Shown in pieces: positions 1 to 17,470 of a DNA stretch of 64,000 nucleotides. The stretch is from Formicarius rufipectus (taxonomy: Eukaryota > Chordata > Aves > Passeriformes > Formicariidae), in the NCBI GenBank assembly GCA_013399695.1, contig VXAU01001338.1, positions 1 to 64,000 on the forward strand, written 5' to 3'. The notes under the pieces were generated by a model that worked only from the letters and a program-made list of their open reading frames with translations, was not told the origin of the DNA and did no database searches. The translations under genes and the position numbers were made by a program. The first letter of the stretch is position 1, and every line of letters starts with the position of its first letter.

Positions 1-117
1 GGGGGATGGACTTTGGGGGGGATGAGTGGATTTGGGGGGGTGGACGTTGAGGGGGATGGATGGATTTTGGGGGGCATGGATGGATTTGGGGGAATGGATG
101 GGTAGATTTTGGAGGGT
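1..117. repeat. G-rich minisatellite at the window edge
   Basis: About five degenerate copies of a roughly 20-28 bp unit of the form GGATGGATTTTGGGGGG run off the left edge of the window. The plus strand is strongly G-rich. No gene is visible in it. Confidence 0.75.
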
Positions 118-1600
118 GGCAACTCCCCCTGCGCCCCCCCACCGTGCACATGGGAAAACCTCACAAGGAGAGAGGGGGAATAAAAGGGGCGGGGGTAGAG
201 AAGGTGAAAATCAGGGATGTAGAAATATCCAAAAGCTGCATGGGAGAATGGGGGGTGGTGTGGTTAAAGGGGGCTATACCACACCCCCACCATCCCCAGG
301 AGAGTGGAGCTGTTCCTTCAGCAACCTCGGGATATAGGAGGATCTCCCGTGGGAATCCCCTAGAGCCCTTTTGTTTATTTATTTTCCCTGTAAAAACATG
401 GGAGAAGAGTTGTGTCCCAGCCCAGCAAGGAGGCAGCAGTGCTGGAAAGAAAGAGGGAAAATGTCAGAATGCAATAAAATGACCCCGATGGGATTCACAC
501 AGGGGCGTGCTGGTTGTGCCAAGTGACTTGGGAGGTTGGGCTCCTTCCAGGAGGGGACATTCCTCACAGCTGGCACAGCCACAGCCCACGTGCTACAAAC
601 CCACCTAAAGAGCTCCCTCATGCCTTCATTGTGCCCTAAATGTTTCACTTTTTAATTGAATCTCAACCCCAAACACACCCCAAGGAACGACCCTGCCCCC
701 AGTTCCCTCCCCAGGTATGCCCTCAGGCTTTTTCAGACCTTGATTGCACATCTTTCCAGCTGGGCTGATTTTTTTCCCATCTTGCCCCCATAAACATGAA
801 TCATGGAAGTTCAGTTCTTACTGACAGAAGCCTGTGGCTCTATTCCCACAGATTCACTGGAAAGATGCACTCCTGAAACTCCAAGTTATGCCCACCCTCC
901 AATGAAGGATGGCTTACTGGAATTACATTTACTGGAATAATATTTACTGGAATACCTGATGTAGGTAGGATACACAAATTCAGGTAACAGAAACCTTCTG
1001 CCACTTCTTGAAGGACTTTTCCTCCTCCTTTACAAAAGGGATTAAGCCTTTCCCTACAAACCTTTTGTAAACCAGATCCTTCACTTACCTCAGCTGCTTT
1101 GTGGAAAGCCACCACTGTGGTTTTGGTCACCTGTAGGAATCATAACACAATGGAAAACTTGGGTTTTTTTAAGGCAAAAATACATTTTTTGGGTAAAGAG
1201 TCTCCCCATGAGCCTGGCAAAGCAGACTGGACAGTGTTCTGTCTCATGGAGAGTACATTATTCCCAGAGTCACCTGAAATGTGGAGAAAATACAGCAAAA
1301 GAAGTTTAAAATCAACAGCTCCCATCATCTCAGCACATCTTTATCCAAATTCTCTTTGCTACTTACACAGGAGGTGGTACCTGCACGTGCAGCCTCACTT
1401 AGCCAGGGTTTGGGGTATCAGCAAACTGCTCGCACTGTAAAAAGAACCTTCAAATCATCCCAGGCTAACAGGAATCACACGAGGAGTCTAGCACAGGTTA
1501 AATATTACTATATTAGACTTGGATGCCAACTTCATCACACCTCAGAATAAGCAGTTCTCCATACTTTTAAACATTCAGCTTCTTTTTTAAATAACTTTGG
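118..1600. other. Intergenic stretch, no gene recognised
   Basis: The region holds short open frames only, none with a recognisable domain or good splice signals. By synteny it lies between the 3' end of DHDDS and the next minus-strand gene (HMGN2 in human), but no HMGN2 sequence is visible. A small direct repeat containing ATTTACTGGAAT occurs near 920-955. Confidence 0.4.
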
Positions 1601-1611
1601 TATGAATATGC

Positions 1612-1617
1612 TTTATT
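1612..1617 (-). terminator. DHDDS: Probable DHDDS polyadenylation signal
   Basis: The minus strand reads AATAAA here, about 1.1 kb downstream of the DHDDS stop codon at 2714-2716. I saw no closer AATAAA or ATTAAA on the minus strand, so this would give a 3' UTR of about 1.1 kb. Cleavage was not observed. Confidence 0.5.
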
Positions 1618-2713
1618 CCCCGTTTGACAACACAGTTACCCTCTTCACAATCATATGCCAAATGCTCACTTTGCAGCACCTACAAACCCAGCAACAGCTG
1701 GTACCGCCACACCTCTGTGTGCATCAGGACAAAAAAAATCAAGACATTTGCAGTTATTTTGACCATAGGGACGGAAACCAGGAGAAATCAGAGTCAGAAA
1801 CAATCTTGGAAATCAGCAAGCCCATCTCCCCGCCAATGGAAAACTGAGACCAACCAACACTCCACAGCTGCTCTGACCACTCCTGCTAAAATCAGCCAAA
1901 TAGCCCTTCTGAACCATTTTGGCTGGACTCAGACGGTGGGTTTGGCTACTGTATTCCTGAATTAAGCCCACCCATATTCCCTGGGGCTAAGAGGGATTTG
2001 GCATTCTGTAGCCTTCATCTGGGTTTAGCTAACTTCTTCTCCTTTCTAAGCCATGAGGTTAATTCCCAATCAATCCTTTTTCCTTGTCTGCTCAGACCCT
2101 TCCCATGGTCAGTCTGGTCCAATACAACCATCTTCTGCATCTGGGTTTTCCCTGCACTGCTCAGATGAATCACAGGACCTGGTGAAGCTTTGGAGTACCT
2201 TTTTAGCCTTTAGGACAAGGCTGGCAACACCTTTGGAAACCAAGAGCAGATCCATCCAACCCAGCAGAGTCAGATGGGAAAAAGACAAGATGCTGTTCCA
2301 AAGTAGGCAGTGGGGAATGTTCCTGACACCAGAAATAATCATCTCCCTGCAGAAAGCAAGGCTCCCCTGATGGGACAGCAGAGGAAATCTCAACAGAAGA
2401 TTCCCTACTGCAAAGCCACGGAAACAACTGAAGCCCAGCACTCATTTAACAGGACTGAATCATTCTGGCTGGGCCAATTCACGGGGAGTCAAACAACTGG
2501 AGGCTCATTGCAGTTTAACTTCTCATCACCGAGGGTGTAGGTATGCTCTGCCACCGAGGCAGGAGGTGAGACAGGACGGCATCACCTTCCTCAGCAGCAT
2601 TCACAGCACTAGAGAGGTTCACAGTCCCCGTCCTCGAGCAGGGCCACACTGAGCCAGCTCCTCTGGGCAGCAGCTGTCCCCTCTTGTCTCCCCAGGCTAG
2701 CCCAGCACCTGGG
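1618..2713 (-). other. DHDDS: Predicted DHDDS 3' UTR
   Basis: Sequence between the DHDDS stop codon and the first downstream minus-strand AATAAA. It contains no convincing open frame on either strand and is predicted as 3' UTR by position only. Confidence 0.5.
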
Positions 2714-11240
<8,527 letters not shown>

Positions 11241-11245
11241 GTTTT

Positions 11246-12786
11246 CCTGAGAGCTCCTTTTCCTTTTTCAAAGGGAAGGTGAAAATAAAAGGGTTAGATA
11301 TGATTGAGCCCAAAGTAAACAAACCACCTTGGAAAAAATCAGCTTTGACTTGCTGTTCTGAAGCCCTACAGGGCTCTGTTTGTGCAAGTCCTTAGCTAAG
11401 CAGGCTGTGGGGAAACTCAGAAATGAGCTCTGGAATTTTCCAGCTGTGTCATCCAAGTGGATCCTCATGGTAGCAAGGAAAGCCATCACTGAGTTCTCCA
11501 GCCAAGCTGGTACAGATACAAAATCTGGGTGCCACTCACAGAGTGGCACCAGCACAAACTGACCTGCAATGCTTTGGTGTTGGAAAGCCTTCAGATGAAG
11601 CAACAACTTACACCATCAACTGCCCTGCGCTCATGTCACCTACTGGCACTTCTTTGCCTCCACAAATAAAGAACTTTGGCTTCTACAGCTGTAAAAACAT
11701 TGGGGGTTTTTACCACATCACCTGCACATCAGATACTAAGATGTGGTCTGAGCTAACATGTTTGTTGAATTTCCACATCTCTCAGTCAGGAATATTGAGA
11801 AATGTGGGCACAGCAGCAACGCTGAGAGCACTGTGGGGGCTCTCTTAGAGAGAGATTCAACCACTTGCATTCCACTCCACCATCCAGGGGGCAGAAGCAG
11901 ATTCAATTACCCTGATGGCATTAATTTTTCCATGTGGGCTTTCTCTGCCTCATTCCTTGGGAAGGGATCTCTACCCACAAGACATCAGGGCAAGGAAAGG
12001 CTGAACCTCGGGCTATTCTAAAGCTCTTAACGCCCCTCCTCGCACAGCTCGGGGTGAGAACACCCAATGCCACCCTTTGGCTGCTCGTCAACCTTTTACA
12101 GGCAACTTTACACCGACACCTTGAAGGAAAACCCTCCCAGAGCCGGGAGGCTCCACGCCCCGGGTCGCCGCCCGCCGCCCAGCACCGGGCAGAGCCGGAC
12201 CCCGCGGGTGACTCAGCTCCCGAAAACCCCACGGGGGAGAGGGGGAGGCGGGCACGGGGCATCCCCGGGGGCTCCGAGGGTGAGACCCGGTGGAACGAGA
12301 CACCCCACCCGCCTCCAGCCCCCCAAACCGCGGAGGGGTGTCCCGGTGCTATCCCGGTGTCCCCAGCAGTGCCCGGTTCCCGGTGTTCTCCCGGTGCCCC
12401 CAGCGCTACCATCCGGGGTCTCTCCAGCTCTCAGTTCCCGGTGCCCCGCCTGTTCTTGCCCCCGGTGCCCGGTACCTGCCCCGGTCCCATTCTCATTCCC
12501 GTTCCCATTCCTATTCCCGGTTCCCATTCCCGGTACCTGTCCTGGTTCCCATTCCCGGGTCCCGTTCCCTGTTCCCATTCCCGGTACCTGTCCCCGGTTC
12601 CCATTCCCGTACCTGCTCCGTTCCCCATTCCCGGTACCTGTCCCCATTTCCCGTTCCCATTCCCATTTCCCATTCCCGTTCCCCATTCCCGTACCCGCTC
12701 CATTCCCCATCTCCATTCCCGTTCCCGTACCCTCTTCGTTCCCCATTCCCATTCCTCATTCCCGTTCCCCATCCCATTCCCGTACC
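11246..12786 (-). other. DHDDS: DHDDS 5' UTR intron and splice-site candidates
   Basis: On the minus strand an AG at 11247-11248 lies six bases before the start codon and could be the acceptor of the first coding exon. A strong donor, CAG|GTACGG, has its exon edge at 12786, close to the CpG promoter. This predicts a noncoding first exon ending at 12786 and a 1.5 kb intron. That intron contains the C-rich minisatellite listed separately. RNA would be needed to confirm it. Confidence 0.5.
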
Positions 12787-12800
12787 TGCTCCGTTCCCGG
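12430..12800 (-). repeat. Minisatellite carrying repeated 5' splice-site motifs
   Basis: Degenerate tandem array of units of about 25-30 bp, pyrimidine-rich on the plus strand (CCCATTCCCGGTACCTG) and G-rich on the minus strand. The hexamer CAGGTA on the minus strand recurs at 12473, 12534, 12585, 12610, 12635 and 12783. Two decayed copies lie at 12692 and 12728. The last intact copy coincides with the predicted DHDDS exon 1 donor. Confidence 0.85.
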
Positions 12801-12960
12801 TCCCTCCGCGGGGCTCGAGGCTGACGTGCCCTTCCGTGACGTCACAGAGCTGCGCCGGGCGCGGCGCATGCGCGGTGGGCGTCGCTGTGAGGGGCTGGGG
12901 CCATGGCGGGGCCGGCGCCGGCGCCGGGCCCGGGGACACGGCGGGGAGCGGCAGGACCGG
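12786..12960 (-). promoter_or_regulatory. DHDDS: CpG-rich DHDDS promoter and predicted noncoding exon 1
   Basis: A palindromic CRE, TGACGTCA, lies at 12837-12844 and a palindromic NRF1-type site, GCGCATGCGC, at 12864-12873. They sit in a dense CpG block immediately upstream of the predicted first splice donor. No TATA box is evident, as expected of a housekeeping promoter. On the plus strand an ATGGCGGGG frame starts at 12903 but soon runs into a CR1 element, so I do not call a divergent gene. Confidence 0.6.
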
Positions 12961-12994
12961 CAGCGGCTTCCCACGGCCACGGGGCACCCTTTGC

Positions 12995-13205
12995 TTGGAT
13001 ATCGGGGAGAAGTCCTTCCCTGCGAGGGTGGGCAGGCCCTGGCACTGGTTGGGCAGAGAAGCTGTGGCTGTCCCAGCCCTGGAAGTGCCCAAGGCCGGGC
13101 TGGAGCCACCTGGGATGGTGGAAGGTGTCCCTGACCACGACAGGGGATGGGATGAGCTTTAAAGGTCCATTCCCACCCAAACCAGTGTGGGATTCCGTGA
13201 TCCCC
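12995..13205 (+). mobile_element. CR1 LINE 3' fragment
   Basis: Sequence of the CR1 3' UTR type: TCCTTCCCTG, then GAGGGTGGGCAGGCCCTGG, a GGTTGGGCAGAGAAGCTGTGG block, GGTGTCCCTG, AAAGGTCCATTCCCACCCAA, and a terminal TGGGATTCCGTGAT. It is 5'-truncated, as is usual for CR1, and lies between the DHDDS promoter and the LIN28A 3' end. Confidence 0.88.
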
Positions 13206-13339
13206 GTTGTCACTGGGGTCTGTGTTGCTCCTGGGAATGGCCCTTCACTCTCAGAGCTGTGTCCCAGCTTGGAGATGAACCCTCAGGTGCAGAGCTCATT
13301 TCGTTTGGAGTGATTAGGCAATGGTTTTAAACTGATAAA

Positions 13340-13565
13340 AGGCAGGAATAGATGGGATATTAAGAAGAAATCCTTCCCTGTGAGGGTGGGCAGGCCCTGG
13401 GACAGGTTGGGCAGAGAAGCTGTGGCTGCCCCATCCCTGGAGGTGTCCAAGGTTGGAGCCACCTGGGATAGTGGAAGTTGTCCCTGCCCGTGGGAGGGGG
13501 GAGTTGGAACAGGATGACCTTCAAAGTGCTTTCCAGCCCAAGCCAGGCTGTGATCCTGTGGTGGG
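13340..13565 (+). mobile_element. Second CR1 LINE 3' fragment
   Basis: Same order of blocks as the copy about 370 bp to the left: TCCTTCCCTGTGAGGGTGGG, GGACAGGTTGGGCAGAGAAG, GCCCCATCCCTGGAGGTGTC, GGAACAGGATGACC and a final GCTGTGATCCTG. Same orientation; the two copies differ enough to suggest separate insertions or an old duplication. Confidence 0.88.
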
Positions 13566-13744
13566 AATGGAGTGGTTTTGGGGGGGCTGCAGGCAGAGCT
13601 CCCAAGGGAGGGCAGGAGGTGGCTGGAAGCTCTGGCATGGCCAGGCTGGTTCTGGGCTGTGGGATACCCCAAATCCCTGCCCTGCCACCACCCGTGTGGG
13701 GTCTGGGCTCCACCCCATGGGAGAGAAATGAGTAACCACACGCA

Positions 13745-13764
13745 TGCACACACACACACACACA
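13745..13764. repeat. (CA)n microsatellite
   Basis: About ten CA units. On the minus strand this is a (TG)n run about 30 bases beyond the LIN28A AATAAA, so it may serve as the GU-rich downstream element of that poly(A) site. Confidence 0.9.
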
Positions 13765-13794
13765 AGGCATCACCAGCAGCCATTGCCTGTGGTC

Positions 13795-13800
13795 TTTATT
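13795..13800 (-). terminator. LIN28A: Predicted LIN28A polyadenylation signal
   Basis: Minus-strand AATAAA followed within about 30-50 bases by a TG-rich tract. This gives LIN28A a 3' UTR of about 3.7 kb, in keeping with the long 3' UTR of the mammalian gene. A second minus-strand AATAAA at 14079-14084 could be an alternative site. Confidence 0.55.
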
Positions 13801-14543
13801 TCCCCAGACAACATTTTACATGGTTGGTACAAAAAAACCCACCAAAAAATAAAAATGAATGGAGATGGGGGCAGGGGGTGGGGGGAAATCCCACAGCATT
13901 CAGGAACGGGGAGGGGTCTCACTGCAGGGACTCCAGCAGGGAAGCCCTTTGGGAAGTGTGAGTTTCCTACTCAGGGCTCACCCTGAGCCCCCCTCCCCAC
14001 ACCCCCCACCCNTGGGGACTCGAGGCTTTCGCCCCCAGGGCAAGACACCCCCCCTCGTGAGGGGTCCCTTTATTTGATTCCTCATACATTCATCAAACAC
14101 TCCCGTGTCACAGCAGGACCCTGAGCGCGCCCCAGCCCCTCATGCATAGTGCCCCCAGCGTGGGCAGGGTGGGTGGTGATGCAGCAATTTAGTTAATTAT
14201 TGTCAAGATAACGGGGAAGAGCCACAATGGCAAACGCGAGGAGGTGATGGGAATCAATCCCACCCTCTCCGGCGTGGCTTCCCTTTGCAGATAAAGAAAA
14301 AAAAAATCCCTGTTTTCTTGCATCCCGGCACTGCATTAGCCCCGGGGGAGACCTGAGTGATCCTCTATTTGCTTTAGCCCCGGACAGGGATGGTTACAGA
14401 GCTCCTACCTGGCAGCTCTGTGTGGGAGAGCACACAGGGCAGGTCCCATCTCCCTGGTCCATAACCTATTAGATCATTTTTTTCCTTTTTTTTTTTTCTT
14501 TTTTCATCTTTTTTTTTTCTTTCTTGTTTTATCCCTTTGTTTT

Positions 14544-14551
14544 TGTAAACA
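14544..14551 (-). promoter_or_regulatory. LIN28A: miR-30 family 8-mer site in LIN28A 3' UTR
   Basis: The transcript strand reads TGTTTACA, complementary to miR-30 positions 2-8 with A opposite position 1. Mammalian LIN28A is a known miR-30 target; use in this species is inferred. Confidence 0.5.
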
Positions 14552-15875
14552 ATAATCAAGGAGAATACTGAGAGAAAAATGCAGAGATTTACAGAGGTAT
14601 TTACACACACTAGACATCTAGCAGAAAAATCACCAAACCATTTTAAAGTGGGAGCAGCAGGGGAGGGGGGGAAGGTCCTACAGGATTCTTGAGGGCAGAT
14701 ACAAGAGTTAGGGGGGCAGCAGTTTCCCTGGCACAGGCGAGGTGCTGGGGGGAGACCAAGAGTCTCCCCCCACGCTCTATTGCATTTACCCCGTCAGATT
14801 AAAGCTGTTCTCCTGAAGTAGTTTTTGTATAGATCTCGTTGCTAGTCAAGAACTAAAAGTCCTTCCCCCCACCCCTCCCAAGAAGACACCACCACCTCAC
14901 CATAAAACTACCAGAGCAGGGCAGGGAGCAGCTCTCCATCCCCTTCAATGCCCACGTGCTGGGGGTCACTGGGCTCCAGCAGCCTCAGCAGGTCCCCCTG
15001 GAGACCCCCATCCTGGAGGATGGAGTTGGTGCTCCCTGTCTGATCCAGCCCTGCTCCTCATCTAAACCTATTGCTACTAAAACCCAGCAGAAACGGCACC
15101 CACGGCACTGGCACGGCGAGATGCCCTCCCTGGGAAGGCTGCAAAGGGGAGTGGGAATGCCCCAAAACCTGGGATCCAGAGTTTCCCCCAGCCATGGCGA
15201 GTCAGCACTTGAGGGAAGCCAGGAAGGGAGTAAAATATGGAGCAGGTCCACCTCCCTCAGACTTGGAACCAGGTCCCTCATCCCAGAGGGTCACGGACAG
15301 CCAGTCCTCAGCTCAAGGAAGGGCATTGAGGGGTTGAGGATAACCCAACACCCTACTGGACACTGTCTGCTCTTGCTGTGTCCCCAAGAATGGGACTGGG
15401 ACCCCCTGAATGGGGTTGGGACCACCTGAATGGGGCTGGGCCCCCCATCCTGGCTTTCCAACCCCCAACCTCACAGCACCAGCCTGCTGGGAGCCTGTGT
15501 GACCTCCTAACCCATGGGCAACAGGAGGACTCAGGCACGGGGCAGACTGGAGTGTTCCCATCAGGGTGGTGGGAAGGGGATGTGTGAGCATAAACAGGAG
15601 ACAGACACAGAGGACAGTCCTCTAAAGCCACCAGGCTGGGAGAAAATCTGGAGTTGTGGAGCCAACACAGGCTCTAGCAGCTGTTCCCTGCCCCATGGCA
15701 CTGCCTGGCTTCTCCATCCCCACACACGGATATTCAGGCCCAAATCCCTCCATCAGTGCATGGGGAAGGGAAAGAGAGTATTAAAATACAGTTAAAAAGA
15801 AAATAAATCCCAAACATACCATAAAACACAACTGAAAAGCTCGACAACACGTCAGTCCATCTAGCAAACATCCAG

Positions 15876-15883
15876 TGAGGTAG
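15876..15883 (-). promoter_or_regulatory. LIN28A: let-7 8-mer site in LIN28A 3' UTR
   Basis: The transcript strand reads CTACCTCA, a perfect 8-mer match to the let-7 seed. let-7 repression of LIN28A is the known return arm of the LIN28/let-7 double-negative loop. Confidence 0.65.
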
Positions 15884-15974
15884 ATCTACACTTCCAATAC
15901 AAACTTCATCACGCCTTTGTGCTGTTAGAAAAAACCCTCCTCTCTATCCAGCACTGGGCTACAGAGGCATTTTA

Positions 15975-15982
15975 TCCCTGAG
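15975..15982 (-). promoter_or_regulatory. LIN28A: miR-125 (lin-4 family) 8-mer site in LIN28A 3' UTR
   Basis: The transcript strand reads CTCAGGGA, a perfect 8-mer for miR-125, the vertebrate lin-4 relative. It is 91 bases upstream in the transcript from the let-7 site at 15876-15883. A weaker 7-mer (CTCAGGG) lies at 13981-13987. Confidence 0.6.
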
Positions 15983-16149
15983 ATTGCTCGAATACCTGAG
16001 AATAAGTTGCAGGAATTATGTCCTATCTCTCTCTCTCTTTTTTTTTTTTTTTTTTCCCTTTTTTTAAAAATTAAAATATACAAAAATAAAAACCCAGAAT
16101 ATTTATATTAAAAAAAAAAAAAAAAACAAAAAAAAACAAACCAAAAAAA

Positions 16150-16176
16150 NNNNNNNNNNNNNNNNNNNNNNNNNNN
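16150..16176. other. Assembly gap (27 N) in an A/T homopolymer
   Basis: Run of N flanked by poly(T) at 16040-16056 and long poly(A)-rich sequence at 16111-16149, inside the predicted LIN28A 3' UTR. The true length is unknown. Confidence 0.95.
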
Positions 16177-17015
16177 AAAAAAAGACAAACCCAAAACAAA
16201 GACGACAAACAAACCCAAAGATACGTCATTCACGCACGTCCTAGTGCAGGTTTCACTTGGCCTTGGCTTTGGCACGGCCAGGGGGCTGCCCTGGGAGAAG
16301 GGGGGTCCACCAGGGCCAATAAATAAAGACTTGAGGGGGATGGGCCGTGGGGAAGGGGAGACAGCACCACTAACGTGGGACACCCTGGTCCCCTGTCCCT
16401 GGGGAGGCTCAGCCCCGGAACCGTCGGGTTTTGGAGTGTGGGATGGGCAGGAGGAGCAGAGAGGGGTGTTTGTCCAGTGGGAAGACCCAGTGTGGTGTCG
16501 GGAGCAGGTCGTGGCTGGCTCTGTGTGAGCCCTGGGTGGGATGTGTACACGGGCTCCAAGGGAAACGCTGCCAGCAGCATTCCCAGGAGCTGGGTCTGCC
16601 CCGTGTCCTCTGCCCGAGGCTTAACAAAGAGCATTTCTGCTCCACAAAGCCCTCCTGATCCTCAGCTCTGTGTTCCAGAAGCAGGGGGGAAGAGCTGGCT
16701 GCACAGAACACCTTGTGCTCTCTGGGCTGGCACTTGGGAAGGATTGGGGGTGAAAAACAAGTGGTTTTCTTTTGATTTGATCTCCCACAGCCCATGAGCA
16801 GGGCTGTTAGTTCAACCCCGAAAGATGATCCTTTTCCTCCCAGACTGAGCCCCAATCTGGACTCTGCTGGTGTCAGCAATGGAGCAACCATGGAAAAACT
16901 GCAAATCCTCACTCTGCAGTGGAAGTGAGAAGCCATGAGGAGCAGAGGGACCTGCAGGACTGGCCCATGGGCATCTCCCTGGTGCTCCACAACCAGCCTT
17001 TCCCCTTGGCTTCTC

Positions 17016-17027
17016 TCCCTGAGGTAG
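17016..17027 (-). promoter_or_regulatory. LIN28A: Overlapping let-7 and miR-125 8-mer sites in LIN28A 3' UTR
   Basis: On the transcript strand a let-7 8-mer (CTACCTCA, 17027 down to 17020) overlaps a miR-125 8-mer (CTCAGGGA, 17023 down to 17016) by four bases: CTACCTCAGGGA. Both are perfect, about 450 bases after the stop codon. The two microRNAs could not pair their seeds at once. Confidence 0.65.
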
Positions 17028-17470
17028 AGGGACAGGGCAGGCACAGGAGTGGGTCCCCTGCAGCTCATCCAAGCTGTGCCAGAGCCTGTTTGAAACTCAG
17101 GAGAACAAGGAGCCATGAGCTCCTCACTGGGATATTGCTCTTCTGCTCCTCCTCCCTGAGACACTACAGCCTGCCTTAATTAGGAAAAAACCAAAGATAA
17201 ATCAAACATATTTGTTTTTTTTTTTTTTAGCTGGAAGAGGTGTGTTTGGTGCTGCCTTCCCCTATTTTTGGAACGAACCGTCCTGATTAAAGCAGGGCTT
17301 TTCCCAGCTTGGGAACAGGGGGAAAAGGTCTGTGCAGGGACACCAGGTCCCTGTCACCAGCACTGCCATCTGCCCTCCCCAGTCCTTCACCCTGAGCTCC
17401 CACGGCTGCCCATTGCCTTGCCAAAGCCTTTTCATCCCGGTGGAATCCCCCCTCTCCCTGCCACCCACCA

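Larger units (their letters stand above)
13801..17470 (-). other. LIN28A: Predicted LIN28A 3' UTR
   Basis: Lies between the LIN28A stop codon and the distal AATAAA. It carries perfect 8-mer target sites for let-7, miR-125 and miR-30 on the transcript strand (listed separately), T/A homopolymer runs, a small gap at 16150-16176, a 25 bp tandem duplication near 15395-15445 and AU-rich segments around 14180-14210. No open frame in it looks coding. Confidence 0.65.

Noticed and set aside
12067..13134. Long overlapping open frames on both strands (up to 355 codons)
   Set aside because: They run through the minisatellite, the CpG island and a CR1 tail, and encode only P/F/S or G/N/E repeats. They come from composition, not a gene.
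12903..13313. Plus-strand ATGGCGGGG frame divergent to DHDDS
   Set aside because: It opens in the CpG block but continues into a CR1 element, with no domain and no convincing donor. At most a noncoding divergent transcript.
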